Part shown: positions 47,548-56,263 of the stretch, piece after piece
Layout of the letters: each line of letters begins with the position of its first letter
Position numbering within the stretch: position 1 is the stretch's first letter
DNA from: Pseudonocardia sp. MH-G8
GTDB lineage: Bacteria; Actinomycetota; Actinomycetes; Mycobacteriales; Pseudonocardiaceae
Assembly: GCF_002262885.1 (NCBI RefSeq)
Contig: NZ_NKYF01000012.1
Span: 62,001 to 126,000 of the forward strand
Direction: 5' to 3'
DNA: 64,000 bases
The notes under the pieces: model-generated
What the model saw: only the letters and a program-made list of their open reading frames with translations
Told to the model about the DNA's origin: nothing
The model's database searches: none
Made by a program: the position numbers and the translations under genes

Positions 47548-48944
47548 GCGGCCCAGCCCGGATCGCCGGTGCGCGCGAACGCGACCCAGGCGGCGTGCAC
47601 GCGGCCGGCGAGGTCTGCGGGCGCCTCGTCGGGTCCGAGCAGCCCGGCGGGCCCGTGCAACCACGGTTCGTCGACGACGTCGAAGACGAACGGGAGCTCG
47701 ACGGTGTGGGCGGCGCCCAGCAGGCCGTCGACGGCGCTGGAGCGGTGGCCGAACCGGTACGCGTGGGTGCGGCCGGGGGAGACCCGCGCGTGGGCCTCGG
47801 TCATCCGGAGGGTGCCGGCCCCGAACAGGGTCTTGCCGAGGAAGGCCGAGCGGAGCTCGCCGGGGCTCGCCCCCGGCCGTTCGGCGGTCAGGGCGGCGAC
47901 CGCGGCCTGGGGATCGGTGTGGGCGCGGGCCGCGGCGGCCAGCACGTCGGCGTGCGTCGATCCGTCGAAACCGCCCTGCGGCACCAGGTAGAGGTGCCCC
48001 TCCTGGGTGTTGGCCCCGATCAGCAGGTCGACATCGGCCGCAGGCCCGTGGGCCAGGGAGTCGGCGGGTTGCTCGGGCAGGACCAGGCTGAACGGGCTCA
48101 GACCGGCAAGCGGGTCGGTGGCCGTGGCGGTCTGCAGGTCCAGACCGGCGAGCGACGGCAGTATCTCCAGGAACCGCTCGTCCGCGACGTCGGCGAAGGC
48201 GTCGGCCGTGGGTGCGATGCCCAGCGCCTGCGCCGCGGCGCGGGTGACGCGCTGCGCCTGCTCCGGGGTGAACGCGCCGGTGCCGCTGCCGCTCTGGATG
48301 ATCGCCCGCCGGAAGAGCCCGGCGGCCTGCGGCGTGGCGAGCAGCGCCCCGATGAGCGTGGCACCGGCGGACTGCCCGAAGACCGTGACGTTCCCCGGGT
48401 CGCCGCCGAACGCGGCGACGGTGTCGCGCACCCAGCGCAGCGCTGCGAGCACGTCGAGCAGGCCGCGGTTGCCCGGCGCGCCCTCGAGGTCGAGGAAGCC
48501 GGGGATGCCGAGGCGGTAGTTCAGGGTCACCAGGACGACGCCGTCGCGGGCGAAGGATCGCCCGTCGTACAGCGCGGCGCGACCTGTGCCGGCGACGAAC
48601 CCGCCGCCGTGCACGTAGACCATCACCGGGCGCGCCGCGCCGTCGGCGCCCGGCGTGCGGACGTCGACGGTCAGGTACTCCTCGCCGCGCTCCCAGCCCG
48701 GCCCGAAGTAGGGACTCATGTCGAGCCGGCCGAAGTCCCGGGCCGGCTGCGGCGCCGTCGGCGACGGTCGCGTGGCGTCGCGGACGCCCTCCCAGCCCGG
48801 GTGCGGCACGGGCGGTGCGAACCGGGCGCGCCCCACCGGGGCCGCGGCGTAGGGGATGGCGCGGTAGCGCTCGCCGTACTCGTCGCGCACGCCGCGGACG
48901 GCGCCCGCGGGGGTCGACACGACGGGATCTGCCTGCTCGGGCAC
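47505..48944 (-). CDS. Type-B carboxylesterase
   Basis: A 479-aa alpha/beta hydrolase of the carboxylesterase B family: EEYLTVDVRTP, the oxyanion HGGGFVAGTG, and the nucleophile elbow FGQSAGATLIGALLA. Family members hydrolyse esters, including p-nitrobenzyl esters and carbamates. No secretion signal. The GTG at 48944 follows AGAGGA by 7 nt. It converges on the SGNH hydrolase; an XRE regulator starts 150 bp away in the opposite direction and probably controls it. Confidence 0.9.
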   Translation of the reverse strand: MPEQADPVVSTPAGAVRGVRDEYGERYRAIPYAAAPVGRARFAPPVPHPGWEGVRDATRPSPTAPQPARDFGRLDMSPYFGPGWERGEEYLTVDVRTPGADGAARPVMVYVHGGGFVAGTGRAALYDGRSFARDGVVLVTLNYRLGIPGFLDLEGAPGNRGLLDVLAALRWVRDTVAAFGGDPGNVTVFGQSAGATLIGALLATPQAAGLFRRAIIQSGSGTGAFTPEQAQRVTRAAAQALGIAPTADAFADVADERFLEILPSLAGLDLQTATATDPLAGLSPFSLVLPEQPADSLAHGPAADVDLLIGANTQEGHLYLVPQGGFDGSTHADVLAAAARAHTDPQAAVAALTAERPGASPGELRSAFLGKTLFGAGTLRMTEAHARVSPGRTHAYRFGHRSSAVDGLLGAAHTVELPFVFDVVDEPWLHGPAGLLGPDEAPADLAGRVHAAWVAFARTGDPGWAAYDLRSPMVESFGC

Positions 48945-49094
48945 GAGATTTCCTCTTCGGGTGTCGCGGTCGGTGGGAGGACGAGGGCCTTGTCCTCCCA
49001 TGCTGGCGGCAGGGGCGGGCGGCCGACCACTCCCCGTGGGTCCTACCCCTGCCGGGGTGTGGCTGCGGCGGGCCGGCTGCCGGATGCTGGGGGG

Positions 49095-49991
49095 ATGGAC
49101 GCTCCAGGACCCCTCGGCGACTTCCTGCAGGCGCGGCGTGCGCGGCTGCGCCCCGAGGACGTCGGGCTGCGCGAGGTGGGGCCGCGCCGCCGGGTGCAGG
49201 GCCTGCGTCGCGAGGAGCTGGCCCAGCTGGCCGGGGTGAGCGTGTCCTACTACACCCGGCTGGAACAGGGTCTTTCCCGCGGTGCCTCGGCGGAGGTGCT
49301 CGACGCGATCGGTCGTGCCCTGCGGCTCGAGACCCACGAGCGTGAGCACCTCGAGCGGTTGGCCGATGCCTCCCGGCGGACGCCCCGGGTGCGCCGCCCC
49401 CGGCCGGAGAAGGTCAGCGAGGAGACGCGTGACCTGATGCGCGCGCTCGACGGCGTCCCGGCGCTGGTCCTCGGCCGGCGCACGGACGTGCTGGCCTGGA
49501 ACGAGCTGGGTCACTCGCTGCTCGGCGGGCACCTCGACCCGGCGAGCCCGGACGACCCCGCGAACCGTCCCAACACGAGTCGGATGATCTTCCTCGACCC
49601 GCACAGCCGCGAGCTGTACTCGGACTGGCGGCGCAAGGCGCGCGCCGTCGTGGGCAACCTGCGGATCGCGGTCGGCCGCCACCCCGAGGACCCGCTGCTC
49701 GCGAACCTGATCGGCGAGCTGACGATGAAGAGCCCGGAGTTCGTGGCGATGTGGGGGGACCACCGCATCACCCCCTGCGACGCGGCCTCCTACGACCTGC
49801 ACCACCCCGTCGTGGGCGGGCTGACCGTGACACAGCAGACGCTCGCGATCGCCCGCTCGCCGGAGCAGAACCTGATCGTCGTGACGACGGTCGCGGGCTC
49901 GCCCTCGGAGGAGGCCCTCGCGCTGCTGCGCCAGTCCGGCCGTCCCGTCGGCGAGGTCAGGGCCCGGGCCTCCCGAGTGCGGCATAGGTGA
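49095..49991 (+). CDS. XRE-family regulator with MmyB-like ligand domain
   Basis: A 298-aa regulator. It starts with LGDFLQARRARLRPEDVGL and RRVQGLRREELAQLAGVSVSYYTRLEQGLSRGAS (HTH, about 10-75), followed by the MmyB-like domain (PALVLGRRTDVLAWNELGHSLL ... HPVVGGLTVTQQTLAI). This class is very common in actinobacteria and usually sits opposite a dehydrogenase or hydrolase gene that it regulates, here the carboxylesterase. The last 35 bp overlap the 3' end of the GntR gene on the other strand. Confidence 0.9.
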   Translation: MDAPGPLGDFLQARRARLRPEDVGLREVGPRRRVQGLRREELAQLAGVSVSYYTRLEQGLSRGASAEVLDAIGRALRLETHEREHLERLADASRRTPRVRRPRPEKVSEETRDLMRALDGVPALVLGRRTDVLAWNELGHSLLGGHLDPASPDDPANRPNTSRMIFLDPHSRELYSDWRRKARAVVGNLRIAVGRHPEDPLLANLIGELTMKSPEFVAMWGDHRITPCDAASYDLHHPVVGGLTVTQQTLAIARSPEQNLIVVTTVAGSPSEEALALLRQSGRPVGEVRARASRVRHR

Positions 49992-50613
49992 GGTCGGTCA
50001 GGTAGTCGTTCAGCACCAGCCCGGCATCGACCGCGGCCGCCTCGTCGCCGTGGGCGACCGCGCGCAGGATGCGGGCGTGCCGGTCGGCGGCGATCCGCAG
50101 GTGCTCGGCGACGTCGGGCAGGTGCGCGAACCAGAACCGGCGGGAGAGTGCCTGCAGCGGGGACATGGCGAGCTGCAGGTACTCGTTGTGGGCGGCTGCG
50201 ACGATCACGGCGTGGGACTGCTTGAGGAGCGCCCCGAAGGCCCGCACGTCGGTCCCGGTGAACGAGTCGAGCTCCGCGGCGAGTGCCAGCATCTGCTCCT
50301 TCTGGCGGGTCTGGGCGCGGAAGGTGGCGAACCGGACAGCCATCTCCTCGAGACCCCGGCGCAGCTCGAGGAGCCGGAAGTGTCCTTCCACCGACACGGG
50401 CGCGACGAAGACCCCACGGTGCGGGTGGATCTCGACCATGCGCTCGCGCGCGAGCCGCTGCAGCGCCTCTCGCACCGGCGTGCGGCCGAACCCGGTGCGG
50501 GTCATGAGCTGGGACTCCGACACCGCGTCGCCGGGTGCGAGGTCCTGAAAGGTGATCATGTCCTCGAGCAGGGCGTACACCTGGTCGGTCTTGTTGCTCG
50601 GCTGCTCGATCAC
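49957..50613 (-). CDS. GntR-family regulator, FadR/FCD type
   Basis: A 218-aa protein with N-terminal winged HTH (QVYALLEDMITFQDLAPGDAVSESQLMTRTGFGRTPVREALQRLARERMVE) and an all-helical FCD effector domain with the metal-binding His residues (HAVIVAAAHNEYLQ ... RHARILRAVAHGD). Such regulators answer to organic or sugar acids. The GTG at 50613 has GGAGG 9 nt before it. It is divergent from the IlvD/Edd-family dehydratase, whose leaderless promoter overlaps a palindrome, and is probably its repressor. Confidence 0.88.
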   Translation of the reverse strand: MIEQPSNKTDQVYALLEDMITFQDLAPGDAVSESQLMTRTGFGRTPVREALQRLARERMVEIHPHRGVFVAPVSVEGHFRLLELRRGLEEMAVRFATFRAQTRQKEQMLALAAELDSFTGTDVRAFGALLKQSHAVIVAAAHNEYLQLAMSPLQALSRRFWFAHLPDVAEHLRIAADRHARILRAVAHGDEAAAVDAGLVLNDYLTDLTYAALGRPGP

Positions 50614-50679
50614 GCTGGTTTCCTCCCGCTGCCCGCGCCACATGCTTGCAGACCACCCCTGGACCGCTCGTCCATCCCC

Positions 50680-50698
50680 CATGTATAACCGATATATG
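50680..50698 (+). promoter_or_regulatory. -10 element and candidate GntR operator at the dehydratase start
   Basis: CATGTAT-AACCG-ATATATG is an imperfect palindrome (6 of 7 positions) ending on the dehydratase ATG. TATAAC (50684-50689) inside it is a good -10 box placed 7 nt before the ATG, which suggests a leaderless mRNA whose promoter is covered by the repressor. Confidence 0.55.
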
Positions 50699-52441
50699 AG
50701 CGATCGACAGGCGAAGTCGGAGTGCGCCGCCGAGCTTCCCGACCTGCCCGACACCGATCGACCGCGCCCGGACGGCCTGCGCAGCGAGTTCACCCCAGGA
50801 TCCACCCGCTGGGCGGTCCGCCGGGCCCAGTGGACCGCGATGGGGTACGCCGTGGAGGACCAGGGGCGACCCAAGATCGCGATCGTCAACACCTCGTCGA
50901 AGCTCGCGGTGTGCTTCTCCCACCTCGACGGGGTCGCCGACGTCGTCTCCGAGGCGATCTGGGAGGCGGGCGGGCTGCCGCTGGAGATCCGCACGGTGGC
51001 GCCCAGCGACTTCGTGACCAGCGCCGGGCGGAAGGCGCGCTACCTCATGCCGACCCGCGACCTGATCGTCAACGACATCGAGGCCGCGGTCGAGGGCGCG
51101 GTGCTCGACGGCATGGTCTGCCTGTCCTCCTGTGACAAGACCACCCCCGCGCACCTGATGGCGTCGGCGCGGCTGGACATCCCGTCGATCCTCGTCATCG
51201 GTGGGTACCAGCAGGCCGGCACCCGCAACGGCTGCTCGGTCGACATCGACACGGTGTACGAGTCGGTCGGCGCGGTGCGGTCGGGCGCGATGACCGTCGA
51301 CGAGCTGGGGGAGGTGGCCGACGCCGCCATCGTCGGCCCCGGTGTCTGCGCGGGCCTGGCCACCGCGAACACCATGCACGTGCTCGCGGAGGCGCTGGGC
51401 ATGACGCTGCCCGGGTCGGCACCCGTTCGCGCCGGCTCCGAGCGGATGCGCACGCTGGCCGCCGATTCCGGCAGGCGGATCCTCGCCATGGTGTCCGAAG
51501 GCCTCACCGCGCGGAAGGTGCTCACCGCGGCGGCGATCGAGAACGCCGTGCAGGTCGCGCTGGCGCTGGGCGGCTCCGTGAACTGCGTGCGGCACCTGGC
51601 CGCGGTGGCTGCCGAGGCGGACCTCGACCTCGACGTCGTCGGGCTGTTCGAGAGCCTCGGCACGGGGGCGGTGCAGCTCGCGGCGATCCGCCCCAACGGC
51701 ACCGACCAGGTCTGGGACCTGGAGCGTGTCGGCGGGGCGCGGGCCGCGATGCGGGCCCTGCTGCCACGGTTGCACGGCGAGGCGCTCACGGTCACCGGGC
51801 GCACCGTCGCCGAGCTCGCGGAGGAAGCCCCCGAGCCCGACGGTGCGGTCCTGCACCCGCTCGCCGACCCGGTCCGCCCCGAACCCGGCCTGCTCATCCT
51901 GCGCGGATCCCTGGCGCCCGACGGCGCGGTGGTCAAGGTCGCCGGGGCCGGGAACGCCCGGCGTCGCTTCACCGGTCCGGCCGAGGTCTTCGCCGGCGAG
52001 GACGCCGCCATCGACGCGCTCGGCGAGGGGCGCATCCACCCCGGCGCGGTGATCGTGCTGCGCGGCATGGGGCCGCGCGGCGGCCCCGGCACCGTCTTCG
52101 CCGCCAGTTTCGTCGCCGCGCTGAACGGCGCAGGCCTGGGTGGTCAGGTCGCCGTGGTGACCGACGGCGAGCTGTCCGGGCTCAACCACGGCCTGGTCGT
52201 CGGTCAGGTGATGCCCGAGGCGGCCGACGGCGGCCCGCTCGCCGGTGTGGAGAGCGGCGACGTCATCACGATCGACCTCGACGCCCGCACCCTCGACGCC
52301 GACCCGGCTCGCGACGGCGCCCCGGTCACCTCCGGGCGCCCGGGCGAGGAACGGGGCTGGCTCGGCCAGTACGCGGCCCTCGTCGGGCCCGTCCAGAAGG
52401 GCGCCGTGCTGCGCCGCCCGGCGCCGACCCGCACCACCTGA
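50696..52441 (+). CDS. IlvD/Edd-family dehydratase
   Basis: A 581-aa Fe-S dehydratase. The cysteines expected for the cluster are in AVCFSHLD, SSCDKTTPAHLM and GVCAGLATANTM. Members are dihydroxyacid dehydratase, phosphogluconate dehydratase and several aldonic-acid dehydratases. Next to an FCD regulator and an MHS carrier, a sugar-acid dehydratase is more likely than the biosynthetic IlvD. No ribosome site precedes the ATG; the -10 box lies 7 nt upstream. Confidence 0.85.
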   Translation: MSDRQAKSECAAELPDLPDTDRPRPDGLRSEFTPGSTRWAVRRAQWTAMGYAVEDQGRPKIAIVNTSSKLAVCFSHLDGVADVVSEAIWEAGGLPLEIRTVAPSDFVTSAGRKARYLMPTRDLIVNDIEAAVEGAVLDGMVCLSSCDKTTPAHLMASARLDIPSILVIGGYQQAGTRNGCSVDIDTVYESVGAVRSGAMTVDELGEVADAAIVGPGVCAGLATANTMHVLAEALGMTLPGSAPVRAGSERMRTLAADSGRRILAMVSEGLTARKVLTAAAIENAVQVALALGGSVNCVRHLAAVAAEADLDLDVVGLFESLGTGAVQLAAIRPNGTDQVWDLERVGGARAAMRALLPRLHGEALTVTGRTVAELAEEAPEPDGAVLHPLADPVRPEPGLLILRGSLAPDGAVVKVAGAGNARRRFTGPAEVFAGEDAAIDALGEGRIHPGAVIVLRGMGPRGGPGTVFAASFVAALNGAGLGGQVAVVTDGELSGLNHGLVVGQVMPEAADGGPLAGVESGDVITIDLDARTLDADPARDGAPVTSGRPGEERGWLGQYAALVGPVQKGAVLRRPAPTRTT

Positions 52442-52490
52442 CCCCTGTTCCACCGTCGAGCGCGACCCCGCCGATCGAAGGAGATGGCCC

Positions 52491-53864
52491 GTGTCCGCAC
52501 CCCCCGTCCCGCCGCAGCGCCAGTCGAAGCGGGCGTCGCTCGCGGCGCTGGTCGGCACCGTTCTCGAGTGGTACGACTTCATCGTCTACGGCACCGCCGC
52601 CGCGATCATCCTGAACACGTTGTTCTTCCCGTCCACCGATCCGCTGGTCGGGACGTTGGCGGCGTTCGCGACCTACGCGGTCGGGTTCCTGGCTCGCCCC
52701 ATCGGCGGGCTGGTGCTCGGGCGGATGGGGGACCGGGTCGGGCGGAAGGCCGTGCTGGTCCTGACCCTGGTGCTGATGGGTGCGGCCACCACCGCGATCG
52801 GGCTGCTGCCCACCTACGAGCAGGTGGGGGTACTGGCGCCGATCCTGCTGGTGGTGCTGCGCCTGGTGCAGGGCTTCGGTGCGGGCGGCGAGTACGCCGG
52901 CGCGGTCGTCCTCTCGGTCGAGCACGCCGATCCCCGGCGGCGCGGCCTCGCCGGGTCCGCCGCCCCGCTGGGCTTCGCGGTCGCCACCCTGCTGGGCAAC
53001 GCCGTGTTCTTCCTGTTCCTGCTGCTCCCGCCGGAGCAGTTCGCCTCGTGGGGCTGGCGGGTGCCGTTCCTGCTCGGCGCGGTGTGCATGCTGGTGGGGT
53101 ACGTGATCCGGCGGCGGGTCGAGGAGCCGCCCACCTTCGAGAAGGCGCGGGCCGACGGCGCCGGGACGGCGTCGCCGGGCGGGGTCTTCGCGGCGATCCG
53201 CCGCCACCCGCGGAGCTTCTTCATCGTGATCGGCTCCCGCATGGGGGAGAACGGCTTCGCCTACCTCTTGCCGGTCTTCGGCGTCGCCTACGTCTCGACG
53301 ACCCTCGGGCTCGGGCGCTCGGTGGCGCTCTGGGCGGTCATGGCCGCCTCCGTCGTGCAGATCGTCGCGGTTCCGCTGTGCGGGCTGCTGTCCGACCACG
53401 TCGGCCGCAAGCCGGTGTACGCCGTCGGCACGATCGCCTCGCTCCTCTGGCTGGTGCCGTTCTTCCTGCTCACCGAGACCGGCGTCACCGCGTGGGTGGT
53501 GCTCGCGTTCGTCGTCGGGCTGGGGGTCCTCTACCCGGCGATGCTCGCCCCGCAGGCCGCCTGGTACGCGGAGCTGTTCGACACCGAGTTCCGCCTCTCC
53601 GGCTTCGCCTTCTCCCGCGAGGTCGGCTCACTGCTCGCCGGCGGCCTCGCGCCCTTCGTGGCCACCGCGCTCTACGCCTGGTCCGGCCACTGGTGGCCGA
53701 TCCTGGTGTTCATGGCGGTCCTCGCCGCCCTGACCCTGATCGCGCTCGCTCTCGGCCCGGAGACCGTGCGGCGCGACCTCGACGGGTCCGGCGCTCGCGA
53801 GGAGCCTCCGTCCGGCGTTCCGTCGTTGCACGGAACACGACCCAGCGCATCGCGCAGTACATGA
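52491..53864 (+). CDS. MFS carrier, metabolite:H+ symporter (MHS) type
   Basis: A 457-aa carrier with 12 membrane segments. VGTVLEWYDFIVYGTAAAIILNTLFFP in helix 1 and GRMGDRVGRKAVL after helix 2 identify the MHS branch (alpha-ketoglutarate, shikimate, proline carriers). It follows the dehydratase by 49 bp and probably imports its substrate. AAGGAG precedes the GTG. The polar C-terminal tail overlaps the GtrA gene on the other strand by 155 bp, so a shorter tail in one of the two genes would not be surprising. Confidence 0.88.
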   Translation: MSAPPVPPQRQSKRASLAALVGTVLEWYDFIVYGTAAAIILNTLFFPSTDPLVGTLAAFATYAVGFLARPIGGLVLGRMGDRVGRKAVLVLTLVLMGAATTAIGLLPTYEQVGVLAPILLVVLRLVQGFGAGGEYAGAVVLSVEHADPRRRGLAGSAAPLGFAVATLLGNAVFFLFLLLPPEQFASWGWRVPFLLGAVCMLVGYVIRRRVEEPPTFEKARADGAGTASPGGVFAAIRRHPRSFFIVIGSRMGENGFAYLLPVFGVAYVSTTLGLGRSVALWAVMAASVVQIVAVPLCGLLSDHVGRKPVYAVGTIASLLWLVPFFLLTETGVTAWVVLAFVVGLGVLYPAMLAPQAAWYAELFDTEFRLSGFAFSREVGSLLAGGLAPFVATALYAWSGHWWPILVFMAVLAALTLIALALGPETVRRDLDGSGAREEPPSGVPSLHGTRPSASRST

Positions 53865-54309
53865 AGAGCCCTTCGCACGCGCCCGCCGCGATCCGCGCCA
53901 CCTGGTACTGCACCCCGGCCGCCTCGAGCGCGGAGCTGACACCGACCAGGATCGCGAAGTTCACGGCGACCACGCCGACGTAGACGAGGGTCTGGCGGCC
54001 GAGCGGCCCGTGCGACCTGAAGTTCAGGACGCGGTTGAGCACGAAGCTCAGCGCGAACGCGATGGCGTAGCCGACCGCGACCGCCACCGCGTAGGGCACC
54101 TGCCAGTGGCTGTGCAGGACCGTGAGGATCAGCAGGTCCGCGCAGAAGGTGGAACCGTTGATCGCGGCGAAGCCCACGAACGTCGGGGGCACGACGCGCG
54201 ACAGGCCGAACGGCAGCCGGGCCGTGACGGCGGCGCAGAGCCGCGCGAAGCGCTGGGGCGCCGCAGCACCGTCGTGGTCGGCGGTGCTGTCCCGCGCTTC
54301 GCTCGTCAC
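53710..54309 (-). CDS. GtrA-family membrane protein
   Basis: A 199-aa protein with four predicted membrane segments (about 42-160). FVGFAAINGSTFCADLLIL, GYAIAFALSFVLNRVLNFRS and the final MRWVVFR are typical of GtrA, which moves lipid-linked sugars or supports wall polysaccharide synthesis. The C-terminal ~40 residues are Arg-rich and lie inside the overlap with the MHS carrier gene. The short gap to the FabH-like gene upstream holds no clear promoter. Confidence 0.85.
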   Translation of the reverse strand: MTSEARDSTADHDGAAAPQRFARLCAAVTARLPFGLSRVVPPTFVGFAAINGSTFCADLLILTVLHSHWQVPYAVAVAVGYAIAFALSFVLNRVLNFRSHGPLGRQTLVYVGVVAVNFAILVGVSSALEAAGVQYQVARIAAGACEGLFMYCAMRWVVFRATTERRTEAPRERRTRRGRAARSPGRERARSGSGRRGPP

Positions 54310-54402
54310 AACTTCCTTGGTATCGCTCGCGGGTCCCGGTTCGGTGGCGGGACGGCGAACCGGAGCTGAACTCGACCGTCGCGCCGAATCGGCGATCCCG
54401 GA

Positions 54403-55377
54403 TCAGGCGAGGGCCGGCCAGGTGAGCGCCGCCGCACCCCAGGTGGCTCCGCCTCCGAACGCGGCCAGGACGACCCGGTCGCCCGCCCGCAGTTCACCGC
54501 GGTCGTGGGCGTCGGACAGCGCGACGGGGATGGAGGCGGCCGCGGTGTTGCCGACGCGGTCCAGGTTGACCACGAGCGCCTTGGGGGGCAGGCCGAGGCG
54601 CCGGGCGACGGCGTCGAGGATGCGGCTGTTGGCCTGGTGCCCGACGAAGCGGTCGACCTCGGCGATGTCCCAGCCGACACGCTCGAGCACCTCGGTGGTG
54701 GAGCCGGCCATGCGCTCCACTGCATTGCGGTAGACGGCCTGCCCCTGCATCGTGAAGAAGCGGTCGGAGGAGGCGGGCTCGCGGGAGCCACCGCCGGGCA
54801 CGATGATGAGCTCCTCCTGACCCCCGTCGCTGCCCAGCGTGACCTCGTGCACGTCGGCCCCGCCCGCACGCAGCACGATCGCCCCGGCGCCGTCGCCGAA
54901 CAGGAAGGCCGTGCGCCGGTCGGTGTGGTCGACGATCGTGGAGAAGGTGTCGGCTGCCACGAGCAGCACCGAGCCTGCAGCGCCGCCGCGGATCATCGCG
55001 GCGGCGGTGGACAGGCCGTAGAGGAAGCCGGAGCAGACGGCGTTGACGTCGAACGCGGGCACCGTGCCCAGGCCCAGCCGCGACGCGACCAGCGGGGCTG
55101 TGGCCGGGCAGGGCCGGTCCGGTGTCGTGGTGGCGACCACCACGAGGTCGACGGTGCCGTCGCCGCCGCCGCGCCGGTCGCCCTCCAGGGCGCGGGCCCC
55201 GGCCGCGATGGCCAGGTCGGAGGTGGCGGTGCCCTCGTCGACGTGGTGGCGCGTCGCGATCCCGCTGCGGCTGCGGATCCACTCGTCCGAGGTGTCGAGC
55301 GTGGCAGCGAGGTCGTCGTTGGTCACGACCCTGCCGGGAAGCGCGTGCCCCACACCAGCGATCCGCACTCCGGTCAC
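54403..55377 (-). CDS. 3-oxoacyl-ACP synthase III (FabH-like)
   Basis: A 324-aa KAS III with the full Cys-His-Asn triad: C115 in VNAVCSGFLYG, H247 in GHQANSRI and N277 in GNTAAASIP. It condenses an acyl-CoA with malonyl-ACP to start fatty acids, or performs a similar priming or transfer step in secondary metabolism. No acyl carrier protein, FabD or FabF is nearby, so it is outside the main fab operon and may be a paralogue. The GTG at 55377 gives the standard N-terminus TGVRIAGVGHALP. Confidence 0.9.
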   Translation of the reverse strand: MTGVRIAGVGHALPGRVVTNDDLAATLDTSDEWIRSRSGIATRHHVDEGTATSDLAIAAGARALEGDRRGGGDGTVDLVVVATTTPDRPCPATAPLVASRLGLGTVPAFDVNAVCSGFLYGLSTAAAMIRGGAAGSVLLVAADTFSTIVDHTDRRTAFLFGDGAGAIVLRAGGADVHEVTLGSDGGQEELIIVPGGGSREPASSDRFFTMQGQAVYRNAVERMAGSTTEVLERVGWDIAEVDRFVGHQANSRILDAVARRLGLPPKALVVNLDRVGNTAAASIPVALSDAHDRGELRAGDRVVLAAFGGGATWGAAALTWPALA

Positions 55378-55446
55378 TCCGACCACCCTAGTCGTGTCGC
55401 GCGCGGGCCTCACGCCACCGTGCGTGACGTGGGTATCGATGTGCCG

Positions 55447-55472
55447 TAGCGGTTTCGCTATGGGATAGCTAT
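55447..55472. promoter_or_regulatory. Palindromes upstream of the toxin-antitoxin pair
   Basis: TAGCG-GTTT-CGCTA (55447-55460) and ATAGCTAT (55465-55472) are perfect palindromes ending 9 bp before the antitoxin start. Antitoxins of this class usually repress their own operon from such sites. Confidence 0.55.
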
Positions 55473-55481
55473 TCTGCGTCG

Positions 55482-55787
55482 ATGGACGGGACCATCCGGC
55501 AGTCCGAGCTGCGCAACAACAACGCCGAGATCATGCGCCGGGTCGCGGAGGGCGAGTCGTTCACCGTGACGGTGCACGGGCGTGCGGTCGCCGACCTCGT
55601 GCCGCACCAGCGGGAGGCCACGGCACGTCAGCGCCTCGTTCCTGCTGTCGTGGTCGATCAGCTCCTCGCCGGCGACGTGCCCGGGCCAGATCCGGAGACC
55701 TGGGAGCGGGACATGGCCGACGAGGCCGAGATGTTCGGTGACGAGGATCGACAGCCGGTCGATCCCTGGGAGCCGCGGTCCCGGTGA
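55482..55787 (+). CDS. Phd/YefM-family antitoxin
   Basis: A 101-aa antitoxin. IRQSELRNNNAEIMRRVAEGESFTVTVHGRAVADLVP is the Phd/YefM DNA-binding fold. The acidic C-terminal part (PETWERDMADEAEMFGDED) would bind and block the toxin. The next start overlaps its stop by four bases (GTGA), the normal arrangement for such pairs. Confidence 0.9.
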   Translation: MDGTIRQSELRNNNAEIMRRVAEGESFTVTVHGRAVADLVPHQREATARQRLVPAVVVDQLLAGDVPGPDPETWERDMADEAEMFGDEDRQPVDPWEPRSR

Positions 55788-56194
55788 CGGCGTCAGCTGG
55801 TCGGCGAGTCCTGCTCGACACGTCGGTCGTGATCGCACCACCTTCGTCCGGGCTGGCCTCGATCGCAGATCTCGTGGCGGTGAGCGCGATCACGGCGGCC
55901 GAGCTGGAGTACGGGATCGGTGCTGCGGCGGATCCGGTGGAGCGGCAAAGGCGCAGGAGGCGGCTGCAGCTGGTTGTCGACACGCTCGCGGTGATCTCGT
56001 TCGACAGTGCGGTGGCGGAGTCCTACGGACTGCTGGCCAATCTCGTCCGGAAAGCCGGCCGCGATCCACGGCCGCGCCGGCGCGACCTCCTGATCGCCGC
56101 CACTGCCGAGCGGCACGGGCTGAGCCTGGCCACGCGCAACGTCGCAGACTTCCGACATGTCAAAAGCGTCCTGCACGTCGTCGGCGTCGATTGA
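55784..56194 (+). CDS. VapC-type PIN-domain toxin
   Basis: A 136-aa PIN ribonuclease. Acidic metal-binding residues appear as LLDTSVV (D12), TAAELEYG and the later RRRDLLIAATAERHG; LATRNVADFRHV closes the fold. VapC toxins cut tRNA or rRNA when the antitoxin is degraded. Paired by overlap with a Phd-type antitoxin. Confidence 0.9.
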   Translation: MTASAGRRVLLDTSVVIAPPSSGLASIADLVAVSAITAAELEYGIGAAADPVERQRRRRRLQLVVDTLAVISFDSAVAESYGLLANLVRKAGRDPRPRRRDLLIAATAERHGLSLATRNVADFRHVKSVLHVVGVD

Positions 56195-56263
56195 ATCGGA
56201 TCATGTCCGCCGCACCGACGTGCCGGTCAAGGCCGTGGGTGTTCTTTCGTAGATACCGCGCAG

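Noticed and set aside
50696..52441. Biosynthetic dihydroxyacid dehydratase ilvD
   Set aside because: The FCD regulator and MHS carrier context and absence of ilvBNC nearby favour a catabolic family member; the sequence alone does not settle it.
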